DNA of 29,302 nucleotides from contig CAWBWU010000007.1 of the NCBI GenBank assembly GCA_963792655.1, positions 1 through 29,302 of the forward strand, in the 5' to 3' direction. This DNA is from DOZZ01 sp963792655. Lineage in GTDB: Bacteria; Acidobacteriota; Terriglobia; Bryobacterales; Bryobacteraceae. The notes under the pieces are model-generated. The model worked only from the letters and a program-made list of their open reading frames with translations, had not been told where the DNA came from and made no database searches. Shown here piece after piece: positions 15,354-23,875 of this stretch. The translations under genes and the position numbers were made by a program. Numbering within the stretch: position 1 is the first letter of the stretch; the number at the start of each line of letters is the position of its first letter.

Positions 15354-17123
15354 ATGAATCGGCGTGTTTACTTTGCTTTTTGTGCCTTACTTACCCTCTT
15401 AGCAACTGCGGCATGGGGCCAGACCGCCCCGGCATTTACCGGGACAGTTATCTTTGGCGACAGCCTTTCTGACGACGGCAACTTCGCCGATACCACCGCC
15501 TCTAAATACGGCATTCGATTTCCATCACCGCTGTTCAACTACGATGATGGCCGTTTCACCGATGGCCCGGCAACGAACCCGCCGGCACACAATTTCTCTG
15601 GCGTGTGGACGGAGCAACTGTCAAAGCTGTTTCTGAACCTGCCGGTAGCGAAGCCGAGCTTAGAAGGCGGAACGGATTTCGCATACGGCAGCGCGACTAC
15701 GGAAGACGGTACGCAGGTCGTCACGCAAGGCGTACTGAGCGTGACGATTGAGAATATGGGCCAGCAGGTGAGCGACTACCTGAGCCGCACAACACCGGTG
15801 GACCCAAATGCATTGCACATTGTGTGGGGCGGCGCGAACGATCTGGAACGCGACAGCAGCGATGCCAATGTGATGGCCGCAGCCGCGCGAGAAGTAGCCC
15901 TCGTCGAACGGTTGGCCAACGCCGGTGCTCGCTACGTGCTGGTGCCCAATTTGCCCCCGCTCGGTTCGGTACCGTCGTACGCCGGACAGCCGGCGATCGG
16001 CGCTGCCTCCGCCAAATTCCGCGACATGTTGAATGCGGACCTCGACGCAATGCAGGTCCGTTTAGCAGCCGCCAACGTGACACTACACTTGTATCGTTTC
16101 GACGTTTACTCGTTGTACATGACGCTGGCAGCCAACCCCGCAGCTTACGGCTTTTCCGATGTGATGCACGCGGCGCAAGGGCAGAGCGGCGTCAATCCGG
16201 ACACGTATCTGTTTTGGGATGGACTGCACCCCACCACTGCCGGCCACAACCAACTGGCGGCGAACGCATACTCCGTGTTGAAGGCGCCAGCTTCGGTACC
16301 GGGCGGAGCACCTGTGATCAGGGGCGTTGTGAACGACGCGAACTTTAGCGGCGCGATCGCATCGGGGACATGGATCTCGATCTTCGGAACGAACCTCGCA
16401 CCCAGCGCCCAGGTTTGGGGTGCAAGCGATTTCGTGAATGGACAGCTGCCGACATCGCTTGGTGGCGTGAGCGTGATGATCGATGGCAAGGCCGCCTACG
16501 TCTATTACGTCAGCCCGACGCAACTAAACGTGCTCGCGCCCGCTGATAGCGCGACGGGTGTCGTGTCCGTCAGCGTGACGACGGCGGTCGGCACAGCCAC
16601 GGTGCAGGCTATCAAAGCATCCGCGTCGCCCGCGTTCTTTCAGTTCAGTCCGGCCTCGAGTAAATACATCGCGGCACTCAATCAGGACAACAGTTATTCC
16701 GGACCAGTCGGCCTTTTCGGCGCCGCGGTGACAACTCGCCCGGCCAAGCCCGGCGAGGTCATTCAGTTGTACGCGACGGGCTTAGGCCCCACCTCGCCCA
16801 TGTACCCGGATGGCCAGCTTCTCACGATGGCTTACCCGCTGCCTGCGCTGCCGCAGGTCACCGTTGGCGGACAAACCGCCGTCGTTCAATATGCCGGACT
16901 GGTCAGCCCGGGACTTTATCAGGTGAACGTAGTGGTCCCGCAGTTACCGGATGGAGATTACAGCGTAGTAGTCGATCTGGGCCGCGGCTCTCGCGTCGTC
17001 GGCGAACGTTTCGTACATAGCGATCGGGCATTAACGGTCAGGGCGGAAACGGTCGCGCCGCGCGTAATCTGGCCGGTCGCGGCCGAAGCTTCGGCATGCA
17101 AGAATCGAAAGGTGCGATGCTGA
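15354..17123 (+). CDS. Secreted GDSL/SGNH esterase with TIGR03437-like C-terminal domain
   Basis: The signal peptide is MNRRVYFAFCALLTLLATAAWG. The SGNH hydrolase spans about residues 30-315: catalytic Ser in VIFGDSLSDDGNF, block III in WGGANDLERD, and the Asp/His pair in WDGLHPTTAGH. The fold resembles plant-type GDSL lipases and autotransporter esterases. A TIGR03437-like domain follows from about residue 322 (VIRGVVNDANFSG, ISIFGTNLAP, VYYVSPTQLNVLAP, VIQLYATGLGPTSP, GLYQVNVVVPQLP). The last 45 residues read as non-domain sequence. A one-base shift near 16980 would instead give the family-like ending ASSANVSYIAIGH and stop at 17034, before the next gene. The as-given stop is at 17123. The natural ester substrate is unknown. 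Confidence 0.87.
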   Translation: MNRRVYFAFCALLTLLATAAWGQTAPAFTGTVIFGDSLSDDGNFADTTASKYGIRFPSPLFNYDDGRFTDGPATNPPAHNFSGVWTEQLSKLFLNLPVAKPSLEGGTDFAYGSATTEDGTQVVTQGVLSVTIENMGQQVSDYLSRTTPVDPNALHIVWGGANDLERDSSDANVMAAAAREVALVERLANAGARYVLVPNLPPLGSVPSYAGQPAIGAASAKFRDMLNADLDAMQVRLAAANVTLHLYRFDVYSLYMTLAANPAAYGFSDVMHAAQGQSGVNPDTYLFWDGLHPTTAGHNQLAANAYSVLKAPASVPGGAPVIRGVVNDANFSGAIASGTWISIFGTNLAPSAQVWGASDFVNGQLPTSLGGVSVMIDGKAAYVYYVSPTQLNVLAPADSATGVVSVSVTTAVGTATVQAIKASASPAFFQFSPASSKYIAALNQDNSYSGPVGLFGAAVTTRPAKPGEVIQLYATGLGPTSPMYPDGQLLTMAYPLPALPQVTVGGQTAVVQYAGLVSPGLYQVNVVVPQLPDGDYSVVVDLGRGSRVVGERFVHSDRALTVRAETVAPRVIWPVAAEASACKNRKVRC

Positions 17124-18304
17124 CTGCGCTGCGATCTTTTGCCGCTCTTCTGGTTTGCCTTGCGATCGCGACGGCAGCCGACGACTCTGCGCTGGAACGC
17201 GCCTTTGATCACTTCTACAACCTGGAGTACGAGCCGGCGCTCGCGTTGTTTCGAGCCGAAGTGGTCGCGCATCCAGACGATCCTGAGCTGCGCAACAACG
17301 TGGCTCAAACCGTGCTTTACCGGGAGATGTTTCGCGACGGCGCGCTGGAAAGCCAAATCGTTTCCGGTAACAATGCATTCCTGCGCCGGCCCAAGCTGAA
17401 CGCATCGCCAGAAGTTGAGCATGAGTTCTCGACACAAATCGAAACCGCTCTGAACCTTGCGCATAACAGGCTTGCCAAGAACCCCGACGACGTCGGCGCA
17501 CTCTATGCCAGCGGTGTCTCCTATGGGCTGCGCGCCAACTACAACTTCCTCGTGAAGAAAGCCTGGAGTGATTCCTTAAAGGACGCGGGCGAAGCGCGTA
17601 AAGCGCATAACCGCGTCACGGAACTACAGCCCGGCAACTACGACGCGCGATTGGTCCAAGGTGTCTACGACTATGTGATCGGCAGCCTGCCCGCGTTCTA
17701 TCGCGCAGTAGGTGGTGTGTTCGGCGTACGCGGCGATCGCGCAGCCGGTATTCGAACTCTTCAATCCGTGGTGCAGAAAGGCAAGTCCAACCGCACCGAT
17801 GCGGCAGTTTTGTTGTGCGCGTTGCTGCGCCGCGAAGGACGTCCGCGCGAGGCGCTTCCGATCTTGACTGACCTGGTGAAACGCTACCCTCGCAACTTTC
17901 TGCTGCGTTTCGAGAAAGCGCAAATGTACAGCGCCGTGGGCGACAGGACAAACGCGTTAAGAGAGTTGGATGAAGTGGCGGCGCTGCAGGCTCAGAAGGC
18001 GCCGGGCTTTGCGCGGCTGCCGGTCGAGAAGGTGCTCTTCGAGCGTGGCACCGTGGAGTTCTGGTACAACGATCTGCCGCGCGCGCTGGAAGATTTTCAA
18101 AAGGTCACGGCGAATCCGAAGGACCTGGACTTGAATACCGGCGTGCTCTCGTACATGCGACTCGGTCAAATTTACGATCTCACCAATCGCCATGGGCAAG
18201 CCGTCGAGCAGTACCGCAAAGCGATGGCGTTCGCGCCCGAAGCCGAGGCAGCGAAAGAGTCGCGCCACTACATCAATTCGCCTTACCAGCGCACGCGTTC
18301 ATGA
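17117..18304 (+). CDS. Exported TPR-repeat protein
   Basis: A 395-residue protein with a signal peptide (LRSFAALLVCLAIATAADD). TPR-like helical pairs cover most of it, for example AFDHFYNLEYEPALALFRAE, AVLLCALLRREGRPREALPI and LGQIYDLTNRHGQAVEQYRK. It is probably a periplasmic scaffold; the partner is unknown. The ATG at 17117 follows a GAAAGG-type ribosome-binding site and opens the signal peptide; an ATG at 17096 adds seven poorly fitting residues. The end overlaps the following amidohydrolase by 4 nt (ATGA), so the two are translationally coupled. Confidence 0.85.
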   Translation: MLTALRSFAALLVCLAIATAADDSALERAFDHFYNLEYEPALALFRAEVVAHPDDPELRNNVAQTVLYREMFRDGALESQIVSGNNAFLRRPKLNASPEVEHEFSTQIETALNLAHNRLAKNPDDVGALYASGVSYGLRANYNFLVKKAWSDSLKDAGEARKAHNRVTELQPGNYDARLVQGVYDYVIGSLPAFYRAVGGVFGVRGDRAAGIRTLQSVVQKGKSNRTDAAVLLCALLRREGRPREALPILTDLVKRYPRNFLLRFEKAQMYSAVGDRTNALRELDEVAALQAQKAPGFARLPVEKVLFERGTVEFWYNDLPRALEDFQKVTANPKDLDLNTGVLSYMRLGQIYDLTNRHGQAVEQYRKAMAFAPEAEAAKESRHYINSPYQRTRS

Positions 18305-19713
18305 TGCTCCGCGCCGCGATATTGTTTGCGCTGCTCGCTTCTGGCGCTGACGCCCAGACGTTCGACATTGTGCTGCATGGCGGCCGCGTAATGGACCCCG
18401 AGTCGGGGCTCGATGCTGTGCGCGATGTCGGCATTGCGGGCGGCAAGATTGCGGCAATTTCAGCAGCGCCGCTGCACGCGCCCGACGAAGTGGATGTGCG
18501 CGGACTGGTTGTCGCGCCCGGCTTTATCGACCTGCATTCACACGGGCAGGATGCCGAGAACTATGCGTTCAAAGCGCGCGATGGCGTGACCACCGCGCTC
18601 GAAATGGAAGTGGGCGTTTACCCGGTGAAGGAATGGTACGCGCAGCGCGAAGGCAAAGCGCTGGTGAACTTCGGCGCGACGTCCGGTCACATCCCCGCGC
18701 GCATGCTCACGATGCACGATACCGGCACCTGGTTGCCGCGCGATGAGGCGCAGAAGCAAGCAACGCCTGCGCAGATCGACAGCACGCTCTCGCTGGTACG
18801 AAAAGGGCTCGACGACGGTGCCCTCGGCATCGGGTTGGGGATCGCCTACATGCCGGGCGCGAGCCGCCCCGAAATTCTACAGATGTTCCAACTCGCGGAG
18901 TCGCAACATGTCGGCGTGTTCGTTCACATGCGCGATGCCGGACCGGTTGAGCCAGGCGTCGTCGATGCATTGCAGGAAGTGCTCGCCGATGCAGCAGTCA
19001 CGGGCGCGCCGCTGCACGTTGTGCATCTCACGAGCATGGCGATGAAACAGACAGGCTTGCTGCTTGAGATGATCGAGGGCGCGCGCAAGCGTGGGCTCGA
19101 CGTATCGACTGAAGCGTATCCATACACCGCCGGCTCAACCGCGCTCGAGTCCGCAGTATTCAATGAAGGCTGGCAGGCGCGGCTGGGCATCAGCTACGAT
19201 TCGCTGCAGTGGGTCGCAACGGGCGAGCGTCTGAACGCCGAAACGTTTGCACGCTACCGGAAGCAGGGCGGATCCGTGGTCATTCATTCCATCCCGGAAG
19301 AAGAGGTACGCCGCGCTCTCCGCAATCCGCTGGTGATGATCGCAAGCGATGGCTTACTTCGCGACGGTAAGGGACACCCGCGTAGTGCAGGCAGCTATGC
19401 GCGTGTGCTCGGCGAGTACGTGCGGGAGCAGAAGGTGCTCACGTTGATGGAGGCGTTGCGGCGCATGTCACTGATGCCGGCTCAGCGGTTAGAGAGCGCG
19501 GTGCCGCAGATGCGCAACAAAGGGCGAGTGCGCGTCGGTGCGGATGCGGATATCACTATTTTCAATCCGGCAACCGTGAAAGACCGCGCGACATTCGAAC
19601 AGCCGGCGCAGTATTCGACAGGCATTCCGTTTGTGATCGTGAACGGCGTGTTCGTGGTGAAGAATGCGGAAATTGTGGCGGGGGTGTTACCAGGCAGGGC
19701 AGTGCGCCGGTAA
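18301..19713 (+). CDS. Exported amidohydrolase (D-aminoacylase/dihydroorotase-like)
   Basis: A 470-residue metallo-dependent hydrolase with a signal peptide (LRAAILFALLASGADAQ), so it acts outside the cytoplasm. The amidohydrolase layout is clear: N-terminal beta domain (DIVLHGGRVMDPESGLD), metal site VVAPGFIDLHSHGQD, later metal-ligand candidates in VFVHMRDAG and LHVVHLTSMA, the catalytic Asp region MIASDGLL, and a closing beta domain (GRVRVGADADITIFNPATV). It resembles N-acyl-D-amino-acid deacylases (COG3653), but exact specificity cannot be read. Coupled to the TPR protein upstream. Convergent with ndk. Confidence 0.86.
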   Translation: MMLRAAILFALLASGADAQTFDIVLHGGRVMDPESGLDAVRDVGIAGGKIAAISAAPLHAPDEVDVRGLVVAPGFIDLHSHGQDAENYAFKARDGVTTALEMEVGVYPVKEWYAQREGKALVNFGATSGHIPARMLTMHDTGTWLPRDEAQKQATPAQIDSTLSLVRKGLDDGALGIGLGIAYMPGASRPEILQMFQLAESQHVGVFVHMRDAGPVEPGVVDALQEVLADAAVTGAPLHVVHLTSMAMKQTGLLLEMIEGARKRGLDVSTEAYPYTAGSTALESAVFNEGWQARLGISYDSLQWVATGERLNAETFARYRKQGGSVVIHSIPEEEVRRALRNPLVMIASDGLLRDGKGHPRSAGSYARVLGEYVREQKVLTLMEALRRMSLMPAQRLESAVPQMRNKGRVRVGADADITIFNPATVKDRATFEQPAQYSTGIPFVIVNGVFVVKNAEIVAGVLPGRAVRR

Positions 19714-19725
19714 CGGTTTGAAGTC

Positions 19726-19784
19726 CCGCTTACTTACGTGCGCGGCACGTGTGTATATCACGTGCCGCGACTGTAAGTAAGCGG
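19726..19784. repeat. 59-bp nested palindrome (REP/MITE-like)
   Basis: The outer arms CCGCTTACTTAC (19726-19737) and GTAAGTAAGCGG (19773-19784) match over 12 bp. The inner arms CGCGGCACGTG (19741-19751) and CACGTGCCGCG (19759-19769) match over 11 bp. Only 3-nt internal mismatches and a 7-nt AT-rich loop (tgtatat) separate them. It lies between convergent genes and has no T-tract. Confidence 0.7.
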
Positions 19785-19786
19785 TT

Positions 19787-19806
19787 AAACGCGCGCAGTG
19801 CGCGCG
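19787..19806 (-). terminator. Putative terminator of the sucC-sucD-ndk operon
   Basis: The stem CGCGCGC/GCGCGCG (19790-19796 with 19800-19806, loop agt) lies 14 nt beyond the ndk stop on the minus strand and is followed there by GTTTAA. The T-run is short. Confidence 0.4.
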
Positions 19807-19819
19807 GCCACGAGAATAC

Positions 19820-20239
19820 TTACACCAATTCGGATTTGCTAAAAAAGTACGGAATCTCTTCAGCCGCCGTTTCCGGGGCGTCGGAGCCATGCATGGCGTT
19901 GCGTTCGATGCTCTCGGCGAACAACTTGCGCACGGTGCCTTCCGCGGCATTCGCGGGATTGGTCGCGCCCATCACCTCGCGCAACTTCTTCACCGCGTCT
20001 TCGCGCTCAAGACACAACACCACCACAGGACCTTCGCTCATGAAGGTGACCAGGCTGCTGAAGAAGCCGCGCTCTTTATGCACGGCATAGAAGCCTTCCG
20101 CTTGCTTTTGCGTCAGATGCACCATCTTCATGCCCTTAATGCGGAAGCCCTGCTCCTCAAGCAGCGCCAGAATCTTGCCTGTCTTACCGCCCGCCACCGC
20201 ATCGGGCTTGATGATTGAAAATGTTCTTTGCAGTTCCAT
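19820..20239 (-). CDS. ndk: Nucleoside diphosphate kinase
   Basis: It transfers the gamma-phosphate between NTPs and NDPs through a phosphohistidine. The 139-residue length is standard. Landmarks are RTFSIIKPDAV at the start, the ATP-contact ATNPANAAEGTVR, and the active-site His117 in ERNAMHGSDAPE. The start is 12 nt after the sucD stop, so it is the last gene of a sucC-sucD-ndk operon. The link is sensible: succinyl-CoA ligase makes ATP or GTP, and Ndk balances the pools. Confidence 0.97.
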   Translation of the reverse strand: MELQRTFSIIKPDAVAGGKTGKILALLEEQGFRIKGMKMVHLTQKQAEGFYAVHKERGFFSSLVTFMSEGPVVVLCLEREDAVKKLREVMGATNPANAAEGTVRKLFAESIERNAMHGSDAPETAAEEIPYFFSKSELV

Positions 20240-20251
20240 AGTTGTCGTTGA

Positions 20252-21121
20252 TTACTTGAGGCGCGCTTGCATCTTCTCGCCCATCTCAGCGGCGGATTTG
20301 CAAACTGTAATGCCCGCGGCCTCCATGGTCTTCATCTTGCCGTCTGCTGCGCCTGAACCGCCGGAGATGATCGCGCCTGCGTGACCCATGCGGCGTCCGG
20401 GAGGCGCCGTTTGACCCGCGATAAACCCGACCACGGGCTTCTTCACGTGCTCCTGAATGTAATGAGCCGCAATCTCTTCCGCATCGCCGCCGATCTCACC
20501 GATCATGATGATCGCTTCGGTGCCAGGGTCGGCGTTGAACATCTGGATCGCATCGAGGAACGTGGTGCCGATAATCGGGTCGCCGCCGATACCGATGCAG
20601 GTCGACTGTCCAATACCTAACTTCGTCAACTGCCCGACGGCTTCGTAGGTCAGTGTGCCGGAGCGCGACACAACACCGACGCTTCCGGGCTTGTGAATAT
20701 GTCCCGGCATGATGCCGATCTTGCATTCGCCCGGCGTGATCACACCCGGGCAGTTCGGGCCGATGAGGCGCGTCGGCTTGCCTTGCATGTAGCGTTCGAC
20801 CTTGACCATGTCGAGCACCGGGATACCTTCCGTGATGCACACCACCAGCGGTAGTCCGGCATCCGTGGCCTCGATAATCGCGTCAGCGGCAAACGGCGGC
20901 GGAACGAAAATGACCGAAGCATTCGCCCCGGTTTCCGCGACGCACTGCGCGACGGTGTCGAAAACAGGTAAGTCGAGATGTTTGGTGCCGCCCTTGCCCG
21001 GCGTGACTCCGCCCACCACTGTGGTGCCGTAAGCCACAGCCTGCGAAGCGTGGAACGTGCCCTCACGGCCGGTGAAGCCCTGCACCATCAGGCGAGTATT
21101 TTTGTTGACCAGTACGCTCAT
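20252..21121 (-). CDS. sucD: Succinyl-CoA synthetase alpha subunit
   Basis: The TCA-cycle ligase alpha subunit binds CoA and carries the phosphohistidine. Visible are the CoA-binding Rossmann part (NTRLMVQGFTGREGTFH), GPNCPGVITPGECKIGIMPG, SRSGTLTYEAV, GIGGDPIIGTTFLD and the active-site His in RMGHAGAIISGG. The 289-residue length is normal. The ATG at 21121 matches the family start (MSVLVNKNTRLM); an extension to 21187 falls inside sucC. The start is 4 nt after the sucC stop. Confidence 0.97.
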   Translation of the reverse strand: MSVLVNKNTRLMVQGFTGREGTFHASQAVAYGTTVVGGVTPGKGGTKHLDLPVFDTVAQCVAETGANASVIFVPPPFAADAIIEATDAGLPLVVCITEGIPVLDMVKVERYMQGKPTRLIGPNCPGVITPGECKIGIMPGHIHKPGSVGVVSRSGTLTYEAVGQLTKLGIGQSTCIGIGGDPIIGTTFLDAIQMFNADPGTEAIIMIGEIGGDAEEIAAHYIQEHVKKPVVGFIAGQTAPPGRRMGHAGAIISGGSGAADGKMKTMEAAGITVCKSAAEMGEKMQARLK

Positions 21122-21125
21122 GTGA

Positions 21126-22292
21126 TTAGTTCTTGCCCCCGGCCAGTGCGACTGCTTTCTGCGCAGCGTCGCGCATGTCTTCGCCAACGGTGAAGTTGAA
21201 ACCGGATTCGCGCAACATGCGCCGGCCTTCCTCCACGTTCGTGCCTTCCATGCGCACGACGATCGGCACCTGAATGTTCAAATCGCGTGCAGCCGCAATC
21301 ACGCCGGTCGCCAGCGTATCGCAGCGCAGAATACCGCCGAAGATATTGATCAACACGGCTTTCACGCCGGGATCGGACAACAGGATGCGCAGCGCGTTCT
21401 TGATCTGCTCCGCATTGGCGCCACCGCCGACATCGAGAAAGTTTGCCGGGCTGCCGCCTGCGTACTTGATGATGTCCATGGTGCCCATCGCGAGCCCCGC
21501 ACCATTCACCATGCAACCCACGTTGCCTTCGAGCTTCACGTAGTTGAGACCGAACTTCGATGCTTCTACTTCGAGCGGATCCTCTTCGTTCAGGTCGCGC
21601 AGCTCAACCAGATCTTTGTGGCGAAACAGCGCGTTGTCGTCGAAATTCATCTTCGCGTCGAGCGCGTAGACCTTGCCGTCTTTGGTGAGGATGAAGGGAT
21701 TGATCTCAGCCAGTGTCGCGTCGGTAGCCTCACACGCTCTCACCAGCGCAATCATCGCCTGCGCGGCAGCACCGATGCTCGCGGGCGGGATGCCGATTCC
21801 GAATGCAAGCTTGCGAGCCTGCCACGGCATCAGACCGTAGCCGGGTTCAATCTCTTCTTTCAGGATGGCGTCCGGATTATCGTGAGCCACCTCTTCGATT
21901 TCCATTCCGCCCGCTGCCGATGCCATGAAAACCAGGCGCTTCGTTGCGCGGTCCATCACGATGCCCAGATAGAGTTCACGCTCAATGGGCAGCGTCTCTT
22001 CGACCAGCAGCTTATGAACGACGCGGCCTTCGGGACCAGTCTGGTGCGTCACCAGCGTCATGCCCAGCATCTTCTCGGCAATCAGCGCGGCTTCGTCAGC
22101 ACTCTTGGCGATCTTCACGCCTCCGCCTTTGCCGCGGCCGCCAGCGTGAATCTGTGCTTTCACCACCACGCTGCCGCCAATCTGCTTGGCTGCCGCATCG
22201 GCTTCCGCGACAGTGAATGCGACTTCGCCTCGTGGCACAGGAACATCGTATTTGGCCAGGATCGCCTTGGCCTGGTACTCGTGAATTTTCAT
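21126..22292 (-). CDS. sucC: Succinyl-CoA synthetase beta subunit
   Basis: ATP-grasp subunit of succinyl-CoA ligase, 388 residues, full length. It starts MKIHEYQAKAILAKYDVPVP, with the nucleotide-binding KAQIHAGGRGKGGGVK, EINPFILTKDGKVYALDAK, DDNALFRH, GNVGCMVNGAGLAMGTMD and the C-terminal INIFGGILRCD and VRMEGTNVEEGRRML. First gene of the sucC-sucD-ndk operon and divergent from trpD. The upstream purine stretch (gcggaaa) is a weak ribosome-binding site. Confidence 0.97.
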   Translation of the reverse strand: MKIHEYQAKAILAKYDVPVPRGEVAFTVAEADAAAKQIGGSVVVKAQIHAGGRGKGGGVKIAKSADEAALIAEKMLGMTLVTHQTGPEGRVVHKLLVEETLPIERELYLGIVMDRATKRLVFMASAAGGMEIEEVAHDNPDAILKEEIEPGYGLMPWQARKLAFGIGIPPASIGAAAQAMIALVRACEATDATLAEINPFILTKDGKVYALDAKMNFDDNALFRHKDLVELRDLNEEDPLEVEASKFGLNYVKLEGNVGCMVNGAGLAMGTMDIIKYAGGSPANFLDVGGGANAEQIKNALRILLSDPGVKAVLINIFGGILRCDTLATGVIAAARDLNIQVPIVVRMEGTNVEEGRRMLRESGFNFTVGEDMRDAAQKAVALAGGKN

Positions 22293-22421
22293 GGATTTCC
22301 GCTCTGGCTGCTATGCTGAAGTTCGCGCGAGACAGGATGCGCAGAGCGCCTCGCCGTCTCCTTGAACGTCATCAGAAACCGGTTCAAAACCCGGCTTTGA
22401 AACTGAATTTAAAAGCATATC

Positions 22422-23447
22422 ATGCAGGTCATTGAAACCCTTTCCCGCATTGTTGCGGGAGGCAATCTGGATGAGCGGGAAGCGCAGAGTACGCTGGATG
22501 CGATCTTTGCGGGCAGCATCTCTCCTGTTCAGATTTCGGCGCTGCTGATTGCGCTCCGCATGAAAGGCGAGACGCCGGAAGAACTCGCAGGCTTTGCGCG
22601 TTCGATGCGCAGTCATCTGGAACCGGTCAACGTCCAGCCCGACGGTGGTCCGCTGCTCGACACGTGCGGCACCGGGGGCGGGGAAGGCGCCGCGACATTC
22701 AACATTTCGACCGTAGCGGCGTTCGTCGTCGCCGGCGCGGGAGTGCGCGTGGCGAAGCATGGCAATCGCGCCATCACCAGCAAGTGCGGCAGCGCTGATC
22801 TGCTCGAAGCGCTTGGCGTGCAGACCGTGCTGAACGCCGTACAGGCGGCGCACGCGATCGAGCATGTCGGCGTGGGGTTTCTCTTTGCCCCGGCGTTCCA
22901 TCCAGCCATGCGAGCTGTGCAGCCGGTGCGAAAAGAGTTGCGTCTTCGCACGGTGTTCAACCTGTTGGGTCCGCTTACCAATCCGGCTGGCGCGGATGCG
23001 CAACTCGTCGGGGCGCCATCGGTCGAAACCGCGCGCACGATGGCGCAAGCGTTAGTGCTGCTCGGATTGCCGCGCGGACTCGTGGTGCATGGCAGCGGGC
23101 TCGATGAAGTGACGACAACCGGTGAGACCGACGCTTTCCGAATTACGAGTGGCAAGATCGAGCGTGTGACACTCACGCCGGAAGACTTCGGCGTAGGCCG
23201 CGCAACGATTGACGATCTGACGGGCGGCGATGCAGACTGCAATGCTGCGATTGCCACTGCGATCCTTGGCGGCGACGCGGGTGCGCCGAGAGATGTGGTG
23301 GTCGTGAATGCCGCGGCTGCTCTGGTTGCTTGCGGAGTCGCGCAGGACTGGCGCGAAGGCGCGCAAATCGCGCAGAGATCGATCGACTCGGGGGCCGCGC
23401 GCAAGCGGCTGAACGACTACGCCGAGTTCACGCGCGCTTCGGCGTAG
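22422..23447 (+). CDS. trpD: Anthranilate phosphoribosyltransferase
   Basis: Second step of tryptophan synthesis: anthranilate plus PRPP. The 341-residue protein has the PRPP-binding DTCGTGGG at residues 80-87, NISTVAAFV, VAKHGNRAITSKCGSADLLE (KHGNR at 112-116), FLFAPAFHPAMR, RTVFNLLGPLTNPA and VVHGSGLDEVT. It stands alone here, without other trp genes. AATTTAAAAG shortly before the ATG could hold the -10. The last 31 nt overlap, tail to tail, a receiver-domain gene on the other strand. Confidence 0.96.
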   Translation: MQVIETLSRIVAGGNLDEREAQSTLDAIFAGSISPVQISALLIALRMKGETPEELAGFARSMRSHLEPVNVQPDGGPLLDTCGTGGGEGAATFNISTVAAFVVAGAGVRVAKHGNRAITSKCGSADLLEALGVQTVLNAVQAAHAIEHVGVGFLFAPAFHPAMRAVQPVRKELRLRTVFNLLGPLTNPAGADAQLVGAPSVETARTMAQALVLLGLPRGLVVHGSGLDEVTTTGETDAFRITSGKIERVTLTPEDFGVGRATIDDLTGGDADCNAAIATAILGGDAGAPRDVVVVNAAAALVACGVAQDWREGAQIAQRSIDSGAARKRLNDYAEFTRASA

Positions 23448-23805
23448 CGCTGCAAAAGCTGCGGAAGGTCGCGTGACAAAACAGATCGCGCCAGTACCGT
23501 ATCGCAGCCTGCATCGATAGCCTTCTGCTTTAACTCGACCTGCACGTGCGAAACGTAGGCCAGCAGTGGAATCGCTTGCAGCGCGGGGTCTTGCTTCATT
23601 TCGATGATCCGAGCAATCGGATCGGCCGCCGCAAAGTTCAGATCGAAGATCACCACTGCCGGTGCGATCCGCTGCAACTCGGGCCAACAACTCGCGCGCG
23701 TCAGTCAAGAACTCAGTGCGCAGCGAAGCCCGCTTTGCTGCATCCTGAATCTTGACGGTGAAGAACAGGTCGTTCACCAGCGCGATGATCTTGCCGTTGC
23801 TCACA
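23417..23805 (-). pseudogene. CheY-like receiver-domain protein, one frameshift
   Basis: A short single-domain response-regulator-like protein. GTG at 23805 opens MSNGKIIALVNDLFFTVKIQ, then a shift occurs. The second frame gives LQRIAPAVVIFDLNFAAADP, with the central Asp at the phospho-acceptor position, PLLAYVSHVQVELKQKAID and AGCDTVLARSVLSRDLPQLL. The canonical active-site Lys is not seen (SVLSRD region), so it may be a pseudo-receiver. The shift is one extra base in the GGG at 23681-23683; removing it gives ARELLAELQRIAPAVVIFD in one frame. With one clean indel this is either a sequence error or a young pseudogene. Its 3' end overlaps trpD by 31 bp. Confidence 0.72.
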
Positions 23806-23822
23806 ATGTTCGACCAGCTTAC

Positions 23823-23861
23823 AAAAGATGCGGGCTGCGCTTGCGTAAGGCAGCCCGCATC
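23823..23861 (-). terminator. Strong intrinsic terminator of the xylose-isomerase-like gene
   Basis: A perfect 12-bp stem GATGCGGGCTGC/GCAGCCCGCATC (23827-23838 with 23850-23861) with an 11-nt loop is followed on the minus strand by TTTTGT. It starts 15 nt after the stop of the upstream gene. Confidence 0.85.
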
Positions 23862-23875
23862 CCTCACTGCCAGTG

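Noticed and set aside
21122..21187. Upstream start of sucD
   Set aside because: The extension lies within sucC and is not conserved; the family starts at MSVLVNKNT.
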